A stretch of 64,000 nt of DNA from Ascaris suum. Taxonomy: Eukaryota > Nematoda > Chromadorea > Rhabditida > Ascarididae. The stretch's first letter is position 1, and every line of letters starts with the position of its first letter. The stretch is taken from NCBI GenBank assembly GCA_013433145.1, contig CM024190.1, positions 4,278,001 to 4,342,000 on the forward strand, written 5' to 3'. Below, in pieces: positions 1 through 24,800 of this stretch. The translations under genes were made by a program, and so were the position numbers. The notes beneath the pieces were generated by a model. That model was not told the DNA's origin. It saw only the letters and a program-made list of their open reading frames with translations, and did not search any database.

Positions 1-612
1 GGACGTGTTATTCTTGGGTTTTACGAGAGAAAAAATGCTCTCTTGGAAAAAGAAGAGTATATTGGAATGCTCTACAGCCTAAAACGCTCTGGGAAAGTTG
101 CTGAAACGCCACAAAAAGAAACATGCTGCAAAAAAGAATGTCGCAAGAAGGAACAGTGTAGTGCGCTGGTAAATATTTCAAGACATTTTAGAATGGTTTG
201 GAAAATGAAGATGTCAAGTTTTTCCAAATATCTTCCCGGGAGATACCTTCTGGATATTCTTCATGTCCAAAAGACAGGGAAAGTTTTTGCACAATGCTCT
301 AGAAAAGGAAGCACGGTCGGAAGGAAAAGGTTAGTGCAAAAAAAAAAAAAAAAACAGGCGTTCGATCCTCAATGCATCTGCAATACGAGCAGACTCAGAT
401 GTATAAATTTACCGCATAACGAGCATACTGTTGTATTGAATAATATCTCTGTTATATCGCATTTCATGAAGGGAGTGAGACTGTTCTCGCGACTCCGGGA
501 TTTAGATACTGTTCCCAAGACGAAAAGGCTCCACATCACCCTATCTCCAAGTAAGCTATGCGAGAAAATTCGCAGTAATGTTGCAGTTAATCATATGCAT
601 TCCATTCTATAA
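1..612 (+). CDS. unrecognised open frame at left edge, possibly chance
   Basis: One frame is open from the window edge to a TAA at 610-612, about 200 codons, which is long for AT-rich DNA. The translation is rich in Lys, Arg and Cys and crosses an A-run near 338-354 read as a Lys stretch. I recognise no domain and see no clear splice sites or start. It lies antisense to what should be an intron of CDKAL1, whose next exon was not found here. It could be an exon of an overlapping gene, a decayed element, or chance. Low confidence. Confidence 0.18.
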   Translation, partial: GRVILGFYERKNALLEKEEYIGMLYSLKRSGKVAETPQKETCCKKECRKKEQCSALVNISRHFRMVWKMKMSSFSKYLPGRYLLDILHVQKTGKVFAQCSRKGSTVGRKRLVQKKKKKQAFDPQCICNTSRLRCINLPHNEHTVVLNNISVISHFMKGVRLFSRLRDLDTVPKTKRLHITLSPSKLCEKIRSNVAVNHMHSIL

Positions 613-867
613 GATTTAAAAAGACACTAGAAGAACATTAAATTACAAACTTCAATTCGTTTAGAAATTCTGTGTTAAAAATCAGCAGTTTCTGAAGTAA
701 TTATATGGACTTCGTCACTAAATATCGCCAGATAGAATTGGTATTACTTGCAGAAAACAACCTTTGATAGAGACAAAAGTTTGCTGTTGTGCATATTTAC
801 TTAACAAAAGCTTTGGTCATGGATATCGCAGCATCTGTAAGGAAAGCGCAGTAATATTATGACGTAC

Positions 868-3459
868 CTGAGAAACACAACCGGCGACTACAATAAACTT
901 CTTTGCTTCTTTCGCCTTCTTCACCTCATTCTCCAACTGATCTTCTGAGGGCGTTTTCACCGTGCAGCTGTTCAGAACCCATAAAGATGCGTTCTCCTCA
1001 AAAAAAGTCAACACTGCGCACATTGCGTGAACGGAACACTTCTCTGGAACTTTTCAAAAGTGCACCGCAACGATTTACTCGAATAAGCAGCAGTAATGGA
1101 ATACTCTTACCTCTCTTGAACACGGCAGTGCCTTTGATTCTCAAGACTGAGATCTCCTCGCCTCATGATCTTTACCTGAGGTCACGTCCACATGTTCGAC
1201 ACTTGAACTATGACCGCAGCGCCCACTCCGCATTGGCAAACACCAAAACCGCCCCGCATAAAAAGAATAACACAATTGGCAATGGCGTTTGGTGAAATAT
1301 TTACCTTGGTGCTGATAATATTATACCCGGCCATAGAGAGCAGGCCAGTCATATATTCCGAGTCGCTTGTGTTATGCGAGCATCCCCATGTTCGTACAAA
1401 TATCGTTTCGGTCCCTTAAAAAAAACCCGTCATAATAATTGCCTCAAACAGAAATTTTTGCAAAAGGAAGTGTCTGTTTTGAGTACAGTGTTTTGTGGCC
1501 CAATTTCGTACCGCAAGCCAGGTATACAAAAGACACTAACCAGTTCCCGTATAACACATTTTGCACCAGACAACTGCATTACCTTATAGCTAAAAACACT
1601 ATACAGCTGATTCATCTGGATGTCTTGGCATTGCCTTTACAATGGGGACTTTTTTTTCAACAAATAAACTATAAAGAAACAAATGGGGAAATACATTCCG
1701 GCTGGGAAAAAAGAAACCGTCCACCACACGCCGCAACTCCACTGCAATCTTAATGCACATTCCTCAAAGCTAAAGTGAAAGTCATAAACTAAAAAAGTGT
1801 GGGAATTTCTGATCACAAATGGTAAAGGAATTGAGATGCTGAAGTATGGAGTTGTGACGAATATGTCTCTTTAGCGTTTCCAGCCGTGACCGGAATTCGC
1901 CACCCACAAGACGTAGAAAGGAAGAGGAGTGTTCGAGTTGTACCTAACTGTTTCATTTCTATGTAACTTACCTTCCTTTGAAACCAACTCTCTCCCCTAA
2001 CTTACCCTTCCTTTGAAACCAACTCTCTTCCCCTCCTTCTCATCTCCCGTGCCAGCGCGTTTCCCTAAGTGGTGGATAAAGTGCACACAAATCTGCACAT
2101 AGACGGCTTGGCCTACATGCTCGCGTGCAGAAATCTCAACGTAAGACCAAAGAAAGAACTTCTGACAATGTGCCGATATCAATTTTGGTGTCAAATCAAA
2201 TTAAGTGCTTTTTGATAGTGCTCGAGCAAACATTGCAAAGCACAGCCTGTTAAATGCCGCACTTCGCTCGCCTTCTCTTTCGATAAAAAAGTTGACTGGG
2301 TGTGATTTCTTTTTTTCCTCTCCTCAGCAAGTCAAGCCGAGTCAGTCACGATTAGAACAACGATGTCAATAAAAAAAACCCGACAAGTGTGCTCTAATAC
2401 CGGTTGTCCTCTGATCATCCGATATGACCGATAACCAGTGGACTGAGATGGAACACTTGCAAGGAACTAAACATATCTGTCCCATACAAGGAACTAGACA
2501 TATCTGTCCCAATATTTGCATTCATTCAAAAAACCTTTACATGACCATCAACATGCCACAACCTGATAAAAAGTTCTTGCATTAACCTTTCCCAAATTCT
2601 GGCCACTGGACAAAAAGCAGTCTGCCAAAATGGACAACTTGCCAGCCGTATCAAAACTGATATCGGGTGGCTCCTTTATTTGATATTTAATCACTCGAGA
2701 TGCCTTTGTTTACTTAGTGAAGTATTGCTTTGTGGATAAAGATGTGCCTTTTTGAACTTGGCAACGATCATAAAGAATGTTTTCACAAGAACCAGTTCGT
2801 GAGTCCTGCTCTTTCAACATCCTTCATTACGTTACCTGACTGTTCACTCAACCAATGACGTTTTTTGACCTTTACGTTACCACCTATGCAAAAAAAGAAA
2901 AGACCCGTCGCCAAATTTTAACGGGTTTGGCAAGCATCAGAGTTAAAGCTAAAATATCTGTGTAATTGAGCTTAATCAAATACTGCAAACTTGAAGACGA
3001 TACTAACCACACCAACACAGTTCCTTTGCAACTGGCGAGTGCCAACAGATGAGCATTTTCATTTTCACTTCCCTAAGAGAAGCTGTCATAGATGACACTG
3101 TAACATTAAAAGCAATATTCTGCATCAGCCAAGAAATACCTTCGAATCTGAACCATGAAAACCTCCGGTAAATGCCATCGGACATGATCAACCGAAGAAA
3201 GTGGAGACCCGGTTATTTTAGTAGAACAATTTTAAAATCACCCAAACTGTAGTTCCCCACCCCAGGGATGAAGCAGTGGGAATGCGACTGTCAACTGGAA
3301 CAATCAGAGGGATGCGTACTTACCAGGGACGAAGCTGTCACCGTGAAATGGCTCAACGTGTTGCCTCAAACGTTGTCTAAGCTTCACTGTTGTTTCCGAG
3401 TCCTTCTGACGAACAGCAGCGGGTGCATCAAATCCGTCCTCAATATCAATATCGCCCAT
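868..3459 (-). CDS. CDKAL1: CDKAL1, threonylcarbamoyladenosine tRNA methylthiotransferase, 5' exons (partial)
   Basis: Three exons on the minus strand, 3459-3324, 1414-1305 and 996-868, encode the first 125 residues and join in frame (phases 1, 0, 0). CDKAL1 is a radical-SAM enzyme that converts t6A37 to ms2t6A37 in tRNA-Lys(UUU). Seen here: an acidic N-terminus ([10 protein letters not shown]), then FVPG leading into [36 protein letters not shown] and VVAGCVSQ. Cys57, Cys93 and Cys122 match the three cysteines of the N-terminal UPF0004 domain. The wording is very close to the C. elegans and human proteins. Donors are gtaagt, gtaaat and gtacgt. The radical-SAM CxxxCxxC and TRAM exons are missing, so the gene continues past the left edge. 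The third exon's acceptor (gag before GAG-AAC-GCA) is the least certain join and leaves the loop three residues shorter than in human. Confidence 0.93.
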
Positions 3460-3492
3460 TTGCAACGGACCAATCAAATATAAACTCAACTG
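3460..3492 (-). other. acceptor and short leader upstream of CDKAL1 ATG
   Basis: On the minus strand a good acceptor (cctttacag) ends at 3490. It is followed by 30 bases of leader and the ATG at 3459. It could be a cis acceptor of an unseen 5' exon, but the pattern matches a nematode spliced-leader trans-splice site. Confidence 0.45.
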
Positions 3493-5011
3493 TAAAGGAA
3501 ACACCTCAGTTATGCCCTCTGCTGATACGTCGACCGATCTTCGCCTCTGTAAAATGCCACTTAGAAGCGCTGTCGCTAGCAAACATTGACCACAGACGTC
3601 ACTTGATTAAATGTTCTGGAAGTGAATAGTCGCACGAATCTGCGATAACGAACTGCCAAAAAGGCTTCCGAAATGAAGTACAGACGATTCGCTTACCTAT
3701 AAAGCGATTAATGCAGTACGCACATCGGCGAAGGTCACGACCAAGATGGAAATGTTAGCATCGAACCATAAACGAACAGCCCACCTCTAATTCAGTATTG
3801 GAAAGTGTAAGGGGAAGTAAGGAGGTGGATCAGGGGGTGGGGAGAGCCGGGAGTGCAAAGAAAGTGAAAAACTTGTCGATAAACTCGGCAAAGAAAAAAA
3901 TTATTTGAAACTAAGAGGAAAGATTTGCGCTTTCCAGGTACCAACTGAGCTCACGGGATTTTCAGCAATTCTGAGCGCTTGTGATCATCTCCGCACCATC
4001 ACCGCCATACCAATAACTCGGTCGGATTAGAAACAACTCTTAAACAGTACACTAGTTTCAAATTTTTAAATTTCAGAACGAATTTCTGAGCAAAAATTTG
4101 CTCATCAACAAACTTGCAATCACAGTTAATAACCCACAATTTGGCAACTTCCTAATAAACACTACTATAAATAGCCAAAGCTATCTGCAAATTTATGCAT
4201 CTGAACGACGGGTCGAATGAACTCGTACCACAAATCGGCTCTTCAGATAAAAATGAACGGCCGTCAAAAGCAGAAAAATTTGCTGTGAACTGGTCCGACA
4301 AATTGGTCTGCGAAGACGGGATGTTGGCAATCGCAGAAATGAGTCATGCAGCTAGCAGCGAACTGGAAAACGCGCCTTCCTGGACAGAACAAAGCGCTTG
4401 GATTCCAAAAAAATAGAGGTCACAGTCACCATCATCTCTTCACACATAACGCTCGCTTCCGTCCTTCTAGTTCCAGCCGCTATTACGTGACAATGTGGGG
4501 CTACCGCAAAAAACATGATCAATCCCTTACCAATTTTTCATTGAAATGTTTATTGCGATGCAGTGGCTCTTCTTTTAACACAAAATAACGCTCCCGCTGA
4601 AAACTGAGTGAGAAGAAACGCCAGGAATGTTGGCACGATATGCGTTTTTTCCACTATAGGCGAGTAAAACAACTGGCTACTCGAATCGGGAGCATTCTGT
4701 CAAAACGATCAAATAATGCGCTTTCCACAATTGAGAAACGGCAACTCGAAAAAGAAATATACGCAAAAAAAAGTTAATGAATTTATTCGTTGATGCAATG
4801 TATAAAAAAAAATTACAACGATAAAGCAGAGTTATATTTACAGAAATGCAATTGCTGTATAGGTCGAATTAAAAAGTTAGTTATTGATAGCAATCACCCA
4901 ATACGAAGTGTTATCACTTAAAATGCACATTTTTGATGTCACAATCGCAATACATTCAAGAGACAACGAACTTTTTAGACAGCTGGAAGCTAGAATATGC
5001 GCATCACTTGT

Positions 5012-5706
5012 TTACAAACTCTTATTGCCGGATGAAAGAAGGAGGTGGATTGAGAAGGAATAGAGGGGAGTGATGAATGAAAGTGGGCGACTTGTATACA
5101 TGCGAACGATGTGGATCAGTGGCCAATGCAAAAATTGTGACTCCCCGGCGCGAAGGCTCTTTTCAAAAAGTTCCAGCTTCTCCCGATTAAATCTCCTGCC
5201 TTCCATTCGAGATCTTGATTTGCACCATGGCCATATTCTGTCCCTCCCCCCCCCCCCCCCTTATATCGCATTTGCCACTGTTTCGCATCCTTATATCTAA
5301 AAATTATGCGAAAACACAAATAAATTATATTGAAGACACGCTTGAAAACTTTCAAAGAAGAAAAGAAATACTGCAGCACGACGACTTCAACAAGCTCAAA
5401 AGGAAAACTTCACGAACTCTGAGAAGTTATACCGAACTTTTTTGTAAATAAACGGAAAGTCTCAAGTAAACGCATAAAGAAAGATCATCTGATAAATGAA
5501 ATGCACCAATAAAGTCGTCCAAAAATTCGACTTAAATACGTTTGAATAGAGTCCACTGCAAAGCCCACTGAAGGCGCTTCAAGATTAAACAGCTCACCAA
5601 CGCTGTCGAATAATTCAGCAGTGTTTGGCCATCGACTGTTCTCGACGTTAAGCTTTATAAGGTTCGCTATGTTTAGAAGAAATTTCTCCAAATGTAACAA
5701 CCACAA
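5012..5706 (-). CDS. possible exons of an unrecognised minus-strand gene
   Basis: Two open stretches have protein-like composition. 5706-5485 reads through KFLLNIANLIKLNVENSRW and WPNTAELFDSVGELFNLEAP. 5206-5012 reads through RFNREKLELFEKSLRAGESQ. Possible donors are gtgagc inside the first stretch and gtatac inside the second. No domain was recognised and no complete frame could be assembled. They could be internal exons of a helical protein lying between CDKAL1 and ARHGAP39, or chance. Confidence 0.2.
5246..5260. repeat. C15 homopolymer
   Basis: Uninterrupted run of 15 C. Similar C/G runs occur at 12522-12536 and 45628-45644. Confidence 0.9.
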
Positions 5707-8700
5707 TTCCTTGAAAGTTCTCTTGTATTAAATGTACGACTGCAGACGAAAAGAGAAAGCACAAAAATGAATAACATAATTAGCGAACGAACGGGTGCAA
5801 TAAAACACTCGGAAGGAGTTACAGGGATTAGCGAAAAAATCGCAAAATTAAGTGAGCGTATGCATATCGAAAGCAGAGCTAGCGTTCACAACCGACCGAG
5901 AGGCAGGGCAGAATGTGATAAGTAGGGATAAGGATAAAGGACGGGATGGGACGCCGGAAGGCAGGTGAAGAACAGTAGTGGGAATTCGTCGATAACATCT
6001 TTCACTTCACATATATAACGATTTTTTGAACTGCTCGAATATCATATGAATTGAACGGTGTGACAACAACAGACGTTGGAAGACGATAAAGCAAACGCGC
6101 TAAATGAATAAATCGGGTGTTGAATAACAGCGAAGAAACTTCTCCGATGAGGTATTTTTCAAAAGAGTTATCAAAAGACTAATGCATCGACTAGAAGTAA
6201 AACACGATGATTTCTATACTTTCTATCGGCTTACATGATTGGCAACCTTCGGTCGATCGAAAAATTACTTTACAAATCCCCTTGAAGGAATTCTATCCGC
6301 GGATAATATGAGCCGAATTTTGCAACGAATATACAATAAGCTGTGAAAAATTTTCCTCTCCGATGAAATGCGACATACAATCAACATCGCCAGTGCTGCT
6401 TAAAAGCGTCATCCACCTCTCTCACCACATAACTAAATTTCAGCTTTTCCCCATGAAATTCCCAATGTTCTAATTAGAGCACTATTGGAATCGTCACCCA
6501 AATTTCAGAAATCTACACAAGCAATCACATTCGCAGATGCACCTTAAATCGGTCAAAGCACATACTGACCTCGTGAGCACGCAACGATGCATATTTAGAA
6601 CAACATATCTAAAGCAATCACCTATCTGAATGCATACATCATCGCAACAATCATGCACTTCATAAGCCTTCCTCCTGTTGGACATCACCTCACAACACAA
6701 CAGCATGCTGCATTTTGATGACTTCTGAATTTTGCAAAACAAAACAACTGACTTACGAAAAGAATCTACCTGCAATCACCGAAGGTCGCATAAAAACATA
6801 AAAACAAACAGCAAAAAGCGCTCCACTCATGACTTCAATGAATGCCAATTACAATATAAACTAAAGTGAATGCAAAATTTCGCCGTAAGTTTAAAAGCTT
6901 GTGAACTGTAAAGCTGATTTCATGTTGCGTGTTTAATTCTTCTAAACTATCGAAAACGGACTATGCAAGGTTACGGGTTAATAAAACTGCGGATACATAC
7001 CTATTACAATCAGTTGTTTCCTTTTTTCGACTACAGTTACACATCATCACGGAAATAATTCACGCTCTCACATTTGCCACTTTCGATTTGAGCAAGAGAA
7101 AGCGACTAAAAAAGGTAATGAATATACTGCAAAAAAGAAACAGTCAACGAAGACAATTCGTTTTCGTGGACATATTCTCGAAAATCGTTCATTTCATCCA
7201 GAGAATGTTCGCCACCAGAAATGAGCACTATTCTTGCTTAAATTCCCCTCCTTTACATAGCAGTAATAAAACGTTATCGAAGCAGTAACGAAAACACATT
7301 AATGCTTCTCTCCAATGACCATCAAAAGTTGTCTCAGCCGGTCATCGTAGAATACTTCTTGATTTAAAATTAAAAAAAATTCTTCCAGCTTTAAGCACTG
7401 CCCTCACTATTTTGCCTCCCCTCGGGATAATGCAGGACTTCATGGAATTATGTCATGCCACAACTTCGACGTAACCTCCCACCACAGATCTTTGTGTAGT
7501 AATGATATTTTTCTCTTTATCTCCTACTTTTACAGTGACGCTGTATCTCCTATTCCACGGTGCAGTGATGCAATCCATCCGTATGATTTACAGCCTTCTT
7601 CCCAAACATCTGGAGGGCTTGTATCGCCGATTTACATGCACTCGTGATACTTAAACAATTTCTGCTTAGGCATTCGGCATAAAAAAAAAGCAAAATTGGC
7701 CAATATTATACAACGCGCTACTACTGCATCCATCAATTTGCACGCAGTCCGGTGAAACTACATAATACTGAGTGGCTTCCGCTTGATAAAATCTTTGAAA
7801 ACTTTTCAACGCTATTTTGGCGATAAAGGAAAACTCAAGTGACTACTTCAAAACGCAATAAAATCGTTCTGTTCGATGAATGACGAGCCTTATGGAACTT
7901 TTGACCGCAGGCAGTGCTTCAATTAAATTATGCCTAATAATAAGCGCAATGAAGCAAGATGACAATAACCACAAAGAGAGTAGGACGGAACGCAGTGCAA
8001 TGGTGACATTCCATTTGAACGCATATTAAGTGCTACTTGTGGCAAATGTCTAAATTCAACAGAAGAAAACGCATATCCTGCCCAATATACTGCACATCTG
8101 TCGAGTAAGTTCGTTCAACGATCATAAAAATGCAGTGTCCGATGCTAAGAATATTGCAAATGAAGCACTAACGCAAAAAGTTGTGGCTCGATGTGAGGAG
8201 ATCCAATGCGCATTGAAGGGATAAGGACAATTACGCAAAATCATTGCTTGACATGGACGCCGATTTAGGACGAAAACAACGATATAACATACAGCCGAAA
8301 AATGAGATTTGTAACATTTTCTTTGAAGGCAGGTAACAACAAATGTGGTTAATTCTTATAGTACCATCAATGAAAAGTGGATCAGCTCTTTCCCGAGCTT
8401 CGTTTCTTCTCCACAAAGAGAAGCATCCTCGGCAAGCAATCACCTAAGAATACTAGCATAATCTGGTAAAAGGCTGTACCATTCGCGAACATATTTGTGC
8501 AAATTTTTCGATCAGCATAGACTAGCGAAATCATGTTCTTTTCAACATTTGGTTACTAAATGAGTCAAAGGTAAGCGCTAAAGAAGCGAGAGGGTCAATC
8601 ACGAATTTCAACGGCATTTCAAACACAGACCTTAATTATTCGCTCATTAAACCCTTCAAAGCAGCTAGCATATATACACTGCGATGCAATTCAGATATTG

Positions 8701-8804
8701 GTCTCGAAGGATACTATCACATTACACTATGCACCATAACAGCATCGGCGCTCGCATAGACAGAGTGCGAGTGATGCAAAGTTGACCCGTCCTCGAGACC
8801 GATT

Positions 8805-21800
<12,996 letters not shown>

Positions 21801-21816
21801 TACTGGTTTGTTAAGA
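21801..21816 (+). other. acceptor-like site before CASC3 ATG
   Basis: tggtttgttaag is followed by one A and then the ATG at 21817. It is a weak, AG-terminated, T-containing tract in the position expected for a trans-splice acceptor. Confidence 0.35.
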
Positions 21817-24800
21817 ATGTCGCAGGAGGATGGTGGCATCGAGCGGCAACCAGATGCAACGATCGAAAAAAGTGGGAAGTGTGACGAAGGTGTGAATTCT
21901 TCAACTGCGGAACGTGGCATGTCGGAAGAGCGCGCTGACAGCAATGACTCGGCCCAAAATGGTGTGAACAGTGTTGCTGAAGGCGCAGGTGTTGTCGAAA
22001 ATGACTCGCATTCTCCGCCACACTTACACCGTGAAAGTAAAATAGGTGATGGAAAGTCAGAGACGAGCGAGTTGACCGTGGATTCAGAGGTGCCACTGAA
22101 GGCATCAGATGGCGCTGAAACGGCCGGCGATCAAGGAAATGCGAACGGTGCTTTACACGATGAGGAAGGTAGTGTTGGCTGTACTCAACAAGCAGCTAAT
22201 GAAGATCGAGAAGATGCGGCAGAAAATGTAGAAAAGCGAGAAGTTGGCGATTTGCAGACAGCTGGAAACGTTGTGAATGACATTGAGGGGGATACAAGAG
22301 GACAAGAACCAACTGAAAACAGTGGACAGTCAACAGAAGCGTCGATGCCCACCTCAACTGGCGAAGTGGACAAAGATGCAAAGAATGACGTCGACGCTGG
22401 AAGATCGAGCAGCAGTGAAGCGTTCGACAACATGAACGGTCATCGTCACGGTCAAGCTACTCCTCAAGAATACACCCAAGTGGGATATTTATATCGTTGA
22501 TTTCACTTCTGAAGCGCGAAACGAATTACCGTTTCCTATTGTTGTCTTATTTTGTATGCTAAGAGGGAACTTAAGTAATACTCGAAGAGAAGTGCTTTTC
22601 CACGTGTGTTGCTCTGTTTTTTCTGAATGAGAGGAACTTGTTTGTACAATATGGCGTTGTGAAATCATCTCAAAATCAATATTAACCAATAAGAGTTTTA
22701 GAGTAGATGAGAGCATCACAGAAATCCGATTTAACTTATAAATGCTGTGAAGAATCATGAAAAATGATCGCCTCAGAAAGAATTCCGTCATTTTATTCGA
22801 TATTGTAGTAAGTGAAATATTTCTCTTTGACTCCTTTGCCTTTTTATTCTAATATCACCTCCGTCACTGCAATAAAATTGAGTGAAATGAACGTTGATGA
22901 AGGTGGAAAAGAGATTTTTTGACTTATTCAAAGCCTGCAAGTGACGTCCTTCTTTCATTCTCTCACTCATCCGCTTCATAAGTAAGCTTTGCATTTCTAT
23001 GTGCTTTTGCGGATTTACACGTGTAAAGCACGTTATGAGGAAACCCTATCTACAAGTGTTCTTTGTATATTATTTATTGGCATACTTTATTACTTTTTAT
23101 GTTTTTGTTTTCGCGCTTATTCTTTTTATGCCCACTTTGCGCTTGGAACTGCTTAAACAAGATATCAAATTTGTAAACTGTAATATAGAATACGTCCACT
23201 GGGTCATCACCTTTATCAATTTTCTACTTAATCCATCGAAGTGGAAAAAGTTTTAGGTGATTAAGTATGTCTGAAAATTTGTCTCCACATTGCTACCTGT
23301 TGGATAACATTCTAGGTAAGTCGGATCACATAGAAGTGCAACTCTACAAGAGAAGTGGAGCAAGATGCTCATCTGCGATTCATCCCAGCAAATCACTAAA
23401 TTTGCTCATTTGTCAGCAAACAATAAAATACTCGCAATTATTCACTCTCACCTTTCACCTTAACTGGAACCACCTCCACCATTCTGCAGCAAAATATCCG
23501 TTTTTTTTCTGACTCGATTGGCTGTAAAATGTAGTCCGACCGATCGTAAAATCGATACGAGATTTTATACGCATATAAGTTTAGACACGTGCAACACTTT
23601 TGAAGTAGATGAATCAGCTTGTAAGGTTGGTGGGATCATCGTGCGATATTGAACATTTCTGAGTCTTAGCCTCCGTGGTCGCAGAGATCAAGCTGTCTAA
23701 CAGACTCAGAGAGATAGACACTCATATATGCGTTATGCAAGACATTGTTATAACTCATTTTGCCAAAGGCACAGATGATATAAAGGTGGATCTTTGTTAG
23801 AAGACTTCAACAAGCGATTGGTGCAACAAAACATAAACTCATTATGTTATTTATCGGCGATTTATAAAACTCGTTGATTTGATGGGTGTCTTCAAGGATC
23901 TTGAAGAATTTGATCACCTCATCATATAATAAAAATTTCAGTTTAATTTTTTGATCACCTCGTCATAAAGAGCCGGTTTAATTGCTCGAATTTTACGTCT
24001 TTTCCGTTTAGTGGTTAACAGCTCTATGCAGTGCATTTGCTGTAATTTTGCTTTAAGTAATATTGAATGAACTGCTGATTGCAGGAAGGCGACGAGACAC
24101 ATGAAATCCAGAATGCGTTAACGGATGAGGAAGCGATTGTGGAGTTGGACGATGACGAAAATGTTGACAACCCTGCCTATATTCCGAAATCGGGTCGTTA
24201 CTATATGCATGACTCAAGGAATGCCAATGAGGAGCGAATTCAAGAGCCGACGAGGTCACGTGCAGATGGCAAATGGAAGCACGATCGCTACGACGAAAGG
24301 TCACAACGACCGAAGAGCAGACGGGAACTTGTCAACAAATACGGATTCGACATACGTGATCAGGTGAGCCGCTTTGTAGTTCTTGGCGATGCTAATCGCT
24401 TTTCAAGTCATACATTATAAATGGTAAAGACAGCAGAACCAAAACGGATATCTCCATCAGCTGCTAATGATCACGAAAGATCTTTCCATGTTTTCATAAT
24501 GCGGTGGATGCTGGAAGGTTATTTCCCAGCTTTGATCCGCGTTCAAACGAACAAAAGTGACCTTGGCTACTCATATTAGAAGGGCTATATCAGAGATGGA
24601 TGCATTCTGCGCTTAATTAAGTTGAAATTAAAGAATTGTTGTCTCGTATATTAATTTTTAGGTTGTTTCCTGGATCAGATTTCCACATCAGCTTTTTTTA
24701 ATTAAATTATTTGGCTGGTTAACCGAGTACAAAGGAAAACGAACACCTTCTTTAAGAGTCAGATCTACAGTTAAATTTTATCGTGAGTGAGCAATTTGCC

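Larger units (their letters stand above)
3493..8804. other. gap between CDKAL1 and ARHGAP39
   Basis: No recognised gene. There are some short exon-like open stretches on the minus strand (5.0-5.7 kb, and weaker ones near 6.5-6.8 kb) and a C15 run at 5246-5260. The rest is AT-rich with no structure that I can name. The 3' UTR of ARHGAP39 should lie just below 8805. Confidence 0.4.

Noticed and set aside
22999..23256. Hydrophobic plus-strand frame resembling a membrane protein
   Set aside because: Lies inside the CASC3 intron, is AT/T-rich with biased Phe/Leu/Tyr content, and has no splice context or family match.
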